A DNA stretch of 64,000 bases from Flavobacterium psychrophilum (GTDB lineage: Bacteria > Bacteroidota > Bacteroidia > Flavobacteriales > Flavobacteriaceae): contig CAMCVA010000004.1 of the NCBI GenBank assembly GCA_945879625.1, forward strand, positions 110,124-174,123, written 5' to 3'. Under the pieces are notes generated by a model. It saw only the letters and a list, made by a program, of their open reading frames with translations. It was not told where the DNA came from and ran no database searches. Shown in pieces: positions 53,066-61,145 of this stretch (its first letter is position 1; every line of letters begins with the position of its first letter). The position numbers and the translations under genes are program-made.

Positions 53066-55506
53066 TGATAGCCAGTTTACCGATAGCAACCGATCTTCAA
53101 TCTCCTTGGCTCAGTCCGCCCAGTGTTGCTGTATTTGATGTTGTTTCTATTGACAGTCGATCGCTTCAAAATGGTGCCAACACCTTGTTTTTTGCTCTTG
53201 AAGGCAAGCAACATGATGGCCACGATTACATTCTAGAGTTGGTAGAAAAAGGCGTTTGCCATTTTGTGGTTTCCAAAATACCAACAAATTTACCGCAACA
53301 AGTGCATTTTATTGTAGTTGAAAATGTCTTGGTCGCTTTGCAAAAATTGGCCGCTGCACATCGCAATCTGTTTGACATTCCCGTGATTGGCATTACAGGC
53401 AGCAACGGAAAAACCATCGTGAAGGAGTGGCTGTACTATTTGCTGAGTCCCGAATATTGCATCACCAAAAGTCCCAAAAGTTATAATTCGCAAGTAGGAG
53501 TCCCGCTCTCGGTTTTGGCGCTCCATGCGCAAACTACTTTGGGCATTTTTGAAGCGGGCATTTCGACCACTCATGAAATGGCTGCCTTGCAACAAATGAT
53601 TCAGCCTAGCATTGGAATCCTCACGCATATCGGTTCGGCGCACAACGAAGGCTTTGCATCCTTGACCGAAAAACTAAGCGAAAAACTAAACCTTTTTGAA
53701 TCGGCCAATGTTTTGATTTACAAAAAAGATCCGCGAGTTGACGGCTTAATTCCGGCACAAATCACCCCATTTTGTTGGAGTGAATCAGATAAACATGCAA
53801 CCGTTTTTGTGCAAAGACAAACGAACGCAGCTGACACCGTGCTGCACATGCAAACGCAAACAACTCAATTGGACTGCCGCATTCCATTCACTGATGAGGC
53901 ATCGATTGAAAACGCCATAAATTGCGCCTGCACCCTGCTCTATTTGAACTACGCCCCTGCTGAAATTACTCAACGCCTGTCTTCGCTTTTCCCGGTTGAA
54001 ATGCGACTGAAAGTAAAAAACGGCATCCACAACAGCACCCTTATTGACGACAGTTACAGCGCCGATTTGGACTCCTTAAAAATTGCCTTAGACTTTTTGG
54101 AGCACCAAAAAAATCACACCAAAAAGACATTGATACTTTCAGACGTTTTCCAAAGCGGATTGAGCGAGGAGGATTTGTACCAACAAGTGGCACAGCTAAT
54201 CGAAACCCATAAAATCAATCGGGTAATTGGCATTGGCAGCAGCATTAACCGCTTTCAATCGCATATCAAAAATTGCACGGCTTTTGCATCAACTACCGAT
54301 TTTTTAACCCAAATCGATCAATTGGAATGGGGCAACGAAACGATCCTCGTTAAAGGAGCTCGGGCCTTTGAGTTTGAAAAAATAGTGGCTGCGCTCGAAG
54401 AAAAAACCCACGAAACGGTGTTGGAAATCAACCTGAATGCGTTGGTGCATAACCTCAATTATTACCGGAGCAAATTGGCTCAAGGCACCAAACTGATGGT
54501 CATGGTCAAAGCCTTTGGGTATGGCAATGGCGGAGTAGAAATTGCCAAATTGCTCGACCACCAAAAAGTAAACTACTTGGGAGTGGCCTTTGCCGACGAA
54601 GCGATTAGCCTGAAACTAGCTGGGGTGCAAACGCCCATCATGGTGATGAATCCCGAAAGCAGCAGTTTCTCTGCCTTGATACAACATCAGTTAGAACCCG
54701 AAATTTACAGCTTGAAAGGCCTTCGTGCCTTTATTAAACTAGCCGAAGAACAGCAACTCAATTCCTTTCCGATACACCTGAAACTCGATACGGGTATGCA
54801 CCGATTGGGGTTTATTGCCGAGCAACTTCCGGAAGTTATCGGGCTACTTATCGCCACCAAAAGCGTGCGCGTGCAAAGTATTTTGTCGCATATGGCCACC
54901 AGTGATGACCTAGAAAACACACGTTTTGCCAAACAACAAATAGCCGAATTCAAAGCACAAAGTGAACAGTTGCAAACCCAACTCGGGTATCGCGTAATTT
55001 GTCATTTGGCCAATTCGTCGGGCATCAGCAATTATCCGGAAGCCCAATTTGATATGGTGCGCTTGGGCATTGGTTTGTATGGCATTTCCAACAATCCGAC
55101 TGAACAACCTGCTTTAGAACAGGTAGGCACACTCAAATCGGTGATTTCGCAAATTCGAACCATTCAAACGGGCGAAAGTGTGGGCTATGGCCGCCGATTT
55201 GTAGCCGACAAACCCCTGAAAATCGCTACCATTCCTATAGGCTATGCCGACGGAATATCCCGCCATTTGAGTAACGGCTTGGGCTATGTGCTCATTCACA
55301 ACCAAATAGCAGCCATCGTGGGCAGTATTTGTATGGACATGCTCATGGTGAATGTCACCGATATTCCCTGCGAAGAAGGCGATCGGGTGCAGCTGTTTGG
55401 CGACAGCCCTACCGTGGTAGAGATGGCCCATAAATTAAACACGATTCCATACGAAATCATCACCGGGATTTCCCAACGCGTGAAGCGGATTTTTTACCGC
55501 GAATAA
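53062..55506 (+). CDS. murF-alr: Bifunctional MurF-type ligase / alanine racemase
   Basis: An 814-residue fusion. Residues about 1-450 are a Mur ligase of MurF type ([15 protein letters not shown]-loop, [31 protein letters not shown]), which adds D-Ala-D-Ala to UDP-MurNAc-tripeptide. Residues about 455-814 are a PLP-dependent alanine racemase: the PLP lysine in [32 protein letters not shown] and the [11 protein letters not shown] segment. The fusion unites D-Ala supply with its use and is common in Bacteroidota. It is coupled to tdk upstream. Note the ligase P-loop is followed by IVKEW instead of TVKE. Confidence 0.95.
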   Translation: MMIASLPIATDLQSPWLSPPSVAVFDVVSIDSRSLQNGANTLFFALEGKQHDGHDYILELVEKGVCHFVVSKIPTNLPQQVHFIVVENVLVALQKLAAAHRNLFDIPVIGITGSNGKTIVKEWLYYLLSPEYCITKSPKSYNSQVGVPLSVLALHAQTTLGIFEAGISTTHEMAALQQMIQPSIGILTHIGSAHNEGFASLTEKLSEKLNLFESANVLIYKKDPRVDGLIPAQITPFCWSESDKHATVFVQRQTNAADTVLHMQTQTTQLDCRIPFTDEASIENAINCACTLLYLNYAPAEITQRLSSLFPVEMRLKVKNGIHNSTLIDDSYSADLDSLKIALDFLEHQKNHTKKTLILSDVFQSGLSEEDLYQQVAQLIETHKINRVIGIGSSINRFQSHIKNCTAFASTTDFLTQIDQLEWGNETILVKGARAFEFEKIVAALEEKTHETVLEINLNALVHNLNYYRSKLAQGTKLMVMVKAFGYGNGGVEIAKLLDHQKVNYLGVAFADEAISLKLAGVQTPIMVMNPESSSFSALIQHQLEPEIYSLKGLRAFIKLAEEQQLNSFPIHLKLDTGMHRLGFIAEQLPEVIGLLIATKSVRVQSILSHMATSDDLENTRFAKQQIAEFKAQSEQLQTQLGYRVICHLANSSGISNYPEAQFDMVRLGIGLYGISNNPTEQPALEQVGTLKSVISQIRTIQTGESVGYGRRFVADKPLKIATIPIGYADGISRHLSNGLGYVLIHNQIAAIVGSICMDMLMVNVTDIPCEEGDRVQLFGDSPTVVEMAHKLNTIPYEIITGISQRVKRIFYRE

Positions 55507-55553
55507 GCCGCAGAAATCGCATAATCATGTAGCAAAAAATTAGAAAATCTAGC

Positions 55554-55561
55554 TACTTTTG
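55554..55561 (+). promoter_or_regulatory. -7 box of asd
   Basis: TACTTTTG lies 33 bp before the asd start at 55595. No TTG at the standard spacing. Confidence 0.55.
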
Positions 55562-55594
55562 TGCACACTAAATTGATCTTTAAACAAAAAGTAT

Positions 55595-56584
55595 ATGAAA
55601 GTTGCTGTAGTTGGTGCTACCGGAATGGTAGGCGAAGTAATGCTTCAGGTGTTGGCTGAACGAAATTTTCCGGTTACCGAATTGATTCCCGTGGCCTCCG
55701 AAAAATCGGTGGGGAAAGAATTGGAATTTAACGGAAAAACATACAAAGTGGTGGGCTTGGAAACCGCCGTGGCCATGAAACCAGACATCGCACTTTTTTC
55801 GGCAGGTGGACAAACTTCGCTTGATTGGGCACCCAAATTTGCAGCTGCAGGAACTACCGTAATTGACAATTCATCGGCTTGGCGCATGGATCCCAGCAAA
55901 AAATTAATTGTACCCGAAATCAATGCAAGCGAATTAACCAAGGACGACAAAATCATTGCCAACCCGAATTGTTCAACCATTCAAATGGTTTTGGTATTGG
56001 CGCCATTGCACCATAAATACGGCATCAAACGCGTGATTGTTTCTACCTACCAATCCATTACGGGAACTGGTGTAAAAGCTGTTCAACAATTGGAAAACGA
56101 GTACAAAGGCATACAAGGTGAAATGGCCTATAAATACCCCATTCACCGCAATGCCATTCCACAATGTGATGTATTTGAAGCCAATGGTTATACCAAAGAA
56201 GAAATGAAATTGGTGCGCGAAACCCAAAAAATTATGGGCGACAGCAGCATCGCGGTTACCGCAACTGCCATCCGAATTCCCGTAGTAGGCGGACACAGCG
56301 AGGCCGTTAATGTAGAGTTTGCGACCGATTATGACTTGGCTGAACTGCGCGGGCTATTGGCCCAAACTCCTGGCGTACTGGTGCAAGACGACACCGAAAA
56401 CTATGTGTATCCGATGCCTTTGTTTGCACAAGGAAAAGACGAGGTGTTTGTGGGCCGTTTACGTCGTGATGAAAGCCTGGCCAATGCACTAAACATGTGG
56501 ATTGTTGCTGATAATTTACGCAAAGGAGCAGCAACCAATACCATACAAATTGCCGAATATTTGGTAGAAAATCACTTGCTATAA
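55595..56584 (+). CDS. asd: Aspartate-semialdehyde dehydrogenase
   Basis: A 329-residue NADPH enzyme that makes aspartate semialdehyde, the branch point to diaminopimelate/lysine, threonine and methionine. Evidence: VAVVGATGMVGEVMLQVL (dinucleotide loop), NSSAWRMD, the catalytic-Cys segment IIANPNCSTIQMV, STYQSITGTGVKAV and the His region IPVVGGHSEAVNVEF. It works after the aspartate kinase encoded at 32256. The following small gene starts one base after its stop. Confidence 0.97.
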   Translation: MKVAVVGATGMVGEVMLQVLAERNFPVTELIPVASEKSVGKELEFNGKTYKVVGLETAVAMKPDIALFSAGGQTSLDWAPKFAAAGTTVIDNSSAWRMDPSKKLIVPEINASELTKDDKIIANPNCSTIQMVLVLAPLHHKYGIKRVIVSTYQSITGTGVKAVQQLENEYKGIQGEMAYKYPIHRNAIPQCDVFEANGYTKEEMKLVRETQKIMGDSSIAVTATAIRIPVVGGHSEAVNVEFATDYDLAELRGLLAQTPGVLVQDDTENYVYPMPLFAQGKDEVFVGRLRRDESLANALNMWIVADNLRKGAATNTIQIAEYLVENHLL

Positions 56585-56585
56585 G

Positions 56586-56930
56586 ATGCAAAATCACACT
56601 TCATGGAAATCGGTCTGCTTGGGGCTAGCGTTTGTGTTTACGCTGCTCTTTCCGGCTTTTCATGCAGTTGAACATTTCCATGAAGAACAGGCCCGTGCGG
56701 TTTGTTTACACCAAAAATCAACCCAAAAAAACGAACTCACCCACCAGCATGCTCAGCTTGATTCCTGTGCAGTTTGTGCGTTTAGTTTGAGTCCTGCACA
56801 AGCACAAGACAGCTTTGTTTTTGAGCCTGTTTTGCGGGCTGTTTCTGCCAAAATAGTTGTTTTTCCTACAGCCTTCCTCGCCTATCATTCAGGCAGCACC
56901 CTTTATCTTCGTGGACCGCCCTTGTGTTAA
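56586..56930 (+). CDS. Small secreted His/Cys-rich protein (DUF2946-like)
   Basis: A 114-residue protein with a signal-anchor or signal peptide (SVCLGLAFVFTLLFPAFHA). A metal-binding-looking segment follows: HFHEEQ, CLHQKS, LTHQHAQLDSCAVCAFSL. The C-terminus LRGPPLC resembles the RxPP end of DUF2946-type proteins that sit next to metal TonB receptors. It lies one base after asd and 54 bp before a TonB receptor. A role in zinc or copper handling with that receptor is inferred, not proven. Confidence 0.72.
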   Translation: MQNHTSWKSVCLGLAFVFTLLFPAFHAVEHFHEEQARAVCLHQKSTQKNELTHQHAQLDSCAVCAFSLSPAQAQDSFVFEPVLRAVSAKIVVFPTAFLAYHSGSTLYLRGPPLC

Positions 56931-56941
56931 ATTAGTTTATT

Positions 56942-56953
56942 CAGGATATCCTG
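56942..56953. promoter_or_regulatory. 12-bp perfect palindrome upstream of the TonB receptor
   Basis: CAGGATATCCTG lies between the His/Cys-rich gene and the TonB receptor start. It could be an operator; the regulator is unknown. Confidence 0.35.
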
Positions 56954-56984
56954 CAAATTCATAATTTAACCAAAATCATTCCAG

Positions 56985-59186
56985 ATGAAATCTATTTTCT
57001 TAGTCCTCTTTATGGGGATGAATGTCTGTGCTATTGCACAACAACGCCTGTCGGGAAAAGTGACCGACGACCAAAACAAAGCCCAAGAACAAGTAATCGT
57101 GAGCATTCCCGAATTGCATTTGGACACCCAAACCAACGAACAGGGTGAATTTTACTTTTTAAATTTACCCAACACCCAACTCAATCTTACCTTTTCTAAA
57201 TTGGATTTTGAATCGATGAGTAAATCTATTGACACCAAAACTACCCAAATACTAGCAGTACAATTGACGCCTTCCATTTTTGAAATGGACGAGGTAATTG
57301 TCTCCACCGGATTTCGAAAAATGCAATCCCAAAATGTAATGAAGGTTACTCACCTAAGCCTAAAAAGTTTGCAAAAAAAAGGCGAACCCACCCTCATGAG
57401 TGCCCTGAGTAGTATTCCCGGTGTAGACCAACTGAGCACCGGAACGGCGATTGGAAAACCGGTAATTCGCGGACTCAGTGGCAACCGAATATTAGTCTAC
57501 ACCCAAGGTGTACGTTTGGAAAATCAGCAGTTTGGCGAAGAACACGGACTGGGCATCAACGAGGCCGGCATAGAAAGTGTCGAGGTAATCAAAGGGCCAG
57601 CCTCACTTCTTTATGGTCCCGATGCCATTGGCGGCGTATTGTATTTTAACCCCGAAAAATTTGCTCCAGCCAACCAGACCGAATGGAATTGGAACGAAAA
57701 ATACTTTTCCAATACCCAAGGAAGCAACCGCTCGTTGGGCTATAAATTATCTGGCGAAAAAAGCCAATTTTTGGTGCGAATTACTCAAAATCAACACGCC
57801 GATTACCAAGTTCCTGCAGGCGATCGGGTAACCAATACGCGTTTTCAGGAACTCGATTTCAAAACTGGTTTAGGTTTTACAATGCGCCAAATGCATACCG
57901 CTTTTCGGTATTCGTTTAACAGCATGTACATTGGGATTCCGGAGGGCGAATACGGAACTGAACTGGGGTTTACACCACTTTATCCCAAACAAGAATTGGG
58001 CAATCACTTGGCCAGTTGGAACACCACTTGGTATTTGCCGCAAGGAAAAATTGAAACCGATTTGGGCTATGGGGTGAATTTTCGCAGTGAATTTGAGGAT
58101 TCGACGGTGCCCAATTTGGCGATGAAATTAAGTACATTCAACTACAAAGCCGCCTATTTTTTCCCGAAAAAAGGAGGATTTGAATCAATCGTGGGCCTGC
58201 AAGGCATGAACCAAACGAATGCCAACTCGGGCCAAGAATTTTTAATTCCCAATGCCCATACGCGCGATTTAGGGTTTTTTGGAACCTGGAATTACAGCTG
58301 GAAAAAACAAGTAGTGCAAGCGGGTTTTCGATGGGATGAGCGAAAATTAGATTCGCAAGAACAAGGAACGCCCAACGAAATGGGCTATTTTCCTGCCTTG
58401 CAAAAAAACTACAGCAGTTGGAATGCAGCCATGGGTTATAAAACCAATCTCAGTGATCCGGTAGTTGTGCGGTTTAATGTAGCTACCGGATTTAGAGCAC
58501 CCAATCTGGCCGAACTTACTTCTAACGGCGTGCACGAAGGATCCAACCGCTATGAAATTGGCAATCCCAACCTGAAAACCGAGCAAAATGTGCAAACGGA
58601 TTTGAACCTCGAATATAAAATCTCACATTTTGAATTTTTTGTAAATGGCTTTTATAACCACATCAATAACTTCATTTATATTTCGCCTACAGCCATTGAT
58701 TTGGCAGCCAACGATGTGTATCAATACGAGCAAAATCAAGCCCGATTATGGGGTGGCGAACTGGGCTTGCATTTGCATCCGCATCCCTTAGATTGGTTGC
58801 ACTTGGAAAGTTCGATCGAACAAGTTACGGGACAAAAAGCCAACGGGGAGTATTTGCCACTCATTCCCGCCAACCGCTGGAACAACCGCTTGCGTTCGGA
58901 ATTTACAATGGGCAAATGGCTCAAAGAAGGGTATGGCTCTGTGGAGCTCAACACAACCTTTGCGCAAACCAAACGCAGTACGTTTGAAACCAACTCAAAA
59001 GGCTATTCGTTGGTAAATGTAGGACTGGGAGGAACGCTAAAATTTGGGAAAACTATCATGGATTGCAGCCTCAATGCGAACAATTTATTTAATGTGCGCT
59101 ACATCCCACATTTGTCTCGACTAAAATCAGATGGAATTCCCAACCCAGGCCGATCAATTGTATTGGGGATAAATTTTACGATTTAA
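56985..59186 (+). CDS. TonB-dependent receptor, ZnuD-like
   Basis: A 733-residue outer-membrane receptor. Signal peptide (MKSIFLVLFMGMNVCAIAQ), a carboxypeptidase-regulatory-like domain (about 20-105, LSGKVTDDQNKAQEQVIVS), a plug (about 115-225: MDEVIVSTGFRKM, PVIRGLSGNRILVY, QQFGEEHGLGINEAG, KGPASLLYGPDAIGGVL) and a 22-strand barrel ending in a hydrophobic residue. EEHGLGINEAGIE is close to the zinc/haem receptors of the ZnuD type. With the His/Cys-rich gene upstream, metal uptake (probably Zn, possibly Cu or Fe) is the best inference. Confidence 0.9.
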   Translation: MKSIFLVLFMGMNVCAIAQQRLSGKVTDDQNKAQEQVIVSIPELHLDTQTNEQGEFYFLNLPNTQLNLTFSKLDFESMSKSIDTKTTQILAVQLTPSIFEMDEVIVSTGFRKMQSQNVMKVTHLSLKSLQKKGEPTLMSALSSIPGVDQLSTGTAIGKPVIRGLSGNRILVYTQGVRLENQQFGEEHGLGINEAGIESVEVIKGPASLLYGPDAIGGVLYFNPEKFAPANQTEWNWNEKYFSNTQGSNRSLGYKLSGEKSQFLVRITQNQHADYQVPAGDRVTNTRFQELDFKTGLGFTMRQMHTAFRYSFNSMYIGIPEGEYGTELGFTPLYPKQELGNHLASWNTTWYLPQGKIETDLGYGVNFRSEFEDSTVPNLAMKLSTFNYKAAYFFPKKGGFESIVGLQGMNQTNANSGQEFLIPNAHTRDLGFFGTWNYSWKKQVVQAGFRWDERKLDSQEQGTPNEMGYFPALQKNYSSWNAAMGYKTNLSDPVVVRFNVATGFRAPNLAELTSNGVHEGSNRYEIGNPNLKTEQNVQTDLNLEYKISHFEFFVNGFYNHINNFIYISPTAIDLAANDVYQYEQNQARLWGGELGLHLHPHPLDWLHLESSIEQVTGQKANGEYLPLIPANRWNNRLRSEFTMGKWLKEGYGSVELNTTFAQTKRSTFETNSKGYSLVNVGLGGTLKFGKTIMDCSLNANNLFNVRYIPHLSRLKSDGIPNPGRSIVLGINFTI

Positions 59187-59867
59187 TCAATAGTCCAATT
59201 TTCCTACATACCCCATGTGTTTCACAATGCGGCTTTTTCGTCGGTTGATATAGCCCGACGAATTAGTCGCTTTGTATTTGCGGGGATTGGGCAAGATGGC
59301 TGCAATTCCGGCCGCTTGCATTTTGGTGAGGCTTGTGGCGTCTTTCCGGTACCAATATTCGCAAGCCGCTTGGGCGCCGTATACACCATCGCCCATTTCG
59401 ATACTATTCAGGTAAACTTCCATGATGCGTTCTTTGCCCCATATGAGTTCAATAAGAACGGTAAAATAGGCTTCAAGTCCTTTGCGCAAATAGCTTCGGC
59501 CTTGCCATAAAAACACATTTTTGGCGGTTTGCTGCGAAATGGTACTGCCGCCTTTGAGTTTTTTGCCTTGCTCGTTGTTTTCCATTGCTTTTTGAATGGC
59601 CTCAAAATCAAAGCCGTGATGGGTGAGAAATCGTCCGTCTTCACTGGCAATCACTGCTTTTTGTAAATTTTTGGAAATGTGGGCAATGGGCACCCAATCG
59701 TGGCTGCAGACCATGTCGTTTCCGGCCAATTTGTTTTCGATGCTTCGCGTGAGCATCAAGGGCGTATAAGGCACAGGAACAAACTTGAAAAGAATGACCA
59801 AACCAAGGGAAATTCCAAAAAACCACAAAGCCACTTTACGTAAAAATCGAATTATTTTGTTTTTCAT
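59187..59867 (-). CDS. mtgA: Monofunctional peptidoglycan glycosyltransferase
   Basis: A 226-residue GT51 enzyme with one N-terminal TM (KVALWFFGISLGLVILFKFV). It polymerises lipid II into glycan strands. Motifs: IASEDGRFLTHHGFD (catalytic Glu), KKLKGGSTISQQTAKN, RSYLRKGLEAYF, and WGKERIMEVYLN. There is no transpeptidase domain. It is three bases downstream of the FAD oxidoreductase gene and its stop abuts that of the TonB receptor. Confidence 0.96.
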   Translation of the reverse strand: MKNKIIRFLRKVALWFFGISLGLVILFKFVPVPYTPLMLTRSIENKLAGNDMVCSHDWVPIAHISKNLQKAVIASEDGRFLTHHGFDFEAIQKAMENNEQGKKLKGGSTISQQTAKNVFLWQGRSYLRKGLEAYFTVLIELIWGKERIMEVYLNSIEMGDGVYGAQAACEYWYRKDATSLTKMQAAGIAAILPNPRKYKATNSSGYINRRKSRIVKHMGYVGKLDY

Positions 59868-59870
59868 CTG

Positions 59871-60983
59871 TTAGGCTAAATCGGCCAGCTCGGCCCCAAT
59901 TAAACTTCCAATAGCAACACCCATACCGCCCAAACGTACGCCGCAATACACGCGGTTGGACAACTGCTCCACAATGGGGCTTTTGTGTGCGCCCAATCCC
60001 ATGATGCCACTCCAACGCTGGGCAATTTGTACCGGTTGCTGCGGCAAAATTACTTCTTTTAGCAAATGCTCCAAGTGGTTTTGAATCAATTCGGTTTGAC
60101 CCAAATCGGTGGTGGTTTCGCCTGCAAAATCTAAATTCCTGCCGCCACCGAGCAGGATGCGGTTGTCAATATTTCTAAAATAATAATACCCTTCATCCAA
60201 GTGAAAGGTGCCTTTGATGGCCAAGTTGGGAATGGGCTCAGTAACCAACACTTGTGCTCTTCCGGGTTTTACGGGCAAATCCAATACTTGATTGGCAAAA
60301 CCGTTGGTGGCAAAAAACAACTTTTGGGTAGTGAATGAAAAATCGGGCAATTGTACTTCGACGGCAGAATCGTTTTCGGTATAGCCCACTACTTCCTGCT
60401 GATTCAGGATAAGAATATCTACTGAAACGGCTTTTTTGAGGAGCGCTTGCATCATTTTTCCGGTATCAATCTGCGCCTCAAACGGATTAAAAATGAGGTG
60501 TTCGCAAAGGCCATTAAAACCAAATCGGTTGTGCTCTTTGGTAAAAAGGTCTGCCTTAAAAAAAGGGCGAAACAACTCGTTGATAAATGGCATTCTGGCT
60601 AAGCAATTGGTATAGCTATTTTCATCCGATTGCAAAAACAATTCATAGCCGCCGTGGGGGGTAAAATCAAGGGCTGCATCACCCAAATTTTTGCGCAACA
60701 ACTGCAAGCCATTCCAGCGCTTTTGTACCAAGTTCATCACTTGGTCTTCGGAGTGTGAACGCAAATCATCGAGCAATTCAGAAAGGCTGCCAAAGCAAGC
60801 AAAGCCGGCATTTTTGGTGCTGGCGCCTTGGGGTAATACGCCTTTTTCTAATACTAAAATTTTGGCAGATGGATAGCGTTCGCGCAAGCGCAAGGCCGCG
60901 TGTAAACCTACAATTCCACTGCCCACAACCGTGAAATCGACCTGCGAAAACCAGCTTTTGTATTCCCAATAACTTAAACGCAT
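59871..60983 (-). CDS. FAD-dependent oxidoreductase (DAO family)
   Basis: A 370-residue D-amino-acid-oxidase/glycine-oxidase-type flavoprotein. The Rossmann motif FTVVGSGIVGLHAALRLRER is at residues 17-36, with the acidic ribose-binding strand ILVLEKG and GASTKNAGFACFG. The C-terminal LGGGRNL, RWSGIMGLGAHKSP and RLGGMGVAIGS are typical of the family. The substrate, an amine or imine, is unknown. It precedes mtgA by three bases, so they form an operon. Confidence 0.9.
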   Translation of the reverse strand: MRLSYWEYKSWFSQVDFTVVGSGIVGLHAALRLRERYPSAKILVLEKGVLPQGASTKNAGFACFGSLSELLDDLRSHSEDQVMNLVQKRWNGLQLLRKNLGDAALDFTPHGGYELFLQSDENSYTNCLARMPFINELFRPFFKADLFTKEHNRFGFNGLCEHLIFNPFEAQIDTGKMMQALLKKAVSVDILILNQQEVVGYTENDSAVEVQLPDFSFTTQKLFFATNGFANQVLDLPVKPGRAQVLVTEPIPNLAIKGTFHLDEGYYYFRNIDNRILLGGGRNLDFAGETTTDLGQTELIQNHLEHLLKEVILPQQPVQIAQRWSGIMGLGAHKSPIVEQLSNRVYCGVRLGGMGVAIGSLIGAELADLA

Positions 60984-61109
60984 CGGCTAAAATTTGCATA
61001 AAAATAAGTTTTATTTGGATTGGAATGGATTTTGACAAACAAACAACAACTTAATGTTGCCGATTATCGATTTTATTTGTGCAAACTGCAATTCATTCGC
61101 AGGAATTTT

Positions 61110-61117
61110 TATATTTG
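61110..61117 (+). promoter_or_regulatory. -7 box of the reprolysin-like protease gene
   Basis: TATATTTG lies 28 bp before the start at 61146, with no TTG at 17-23 bp. Confidence 0.55.
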
Positions 61118-61145
61118 ATGCTCGAACTAAATCAACACGTTATTT

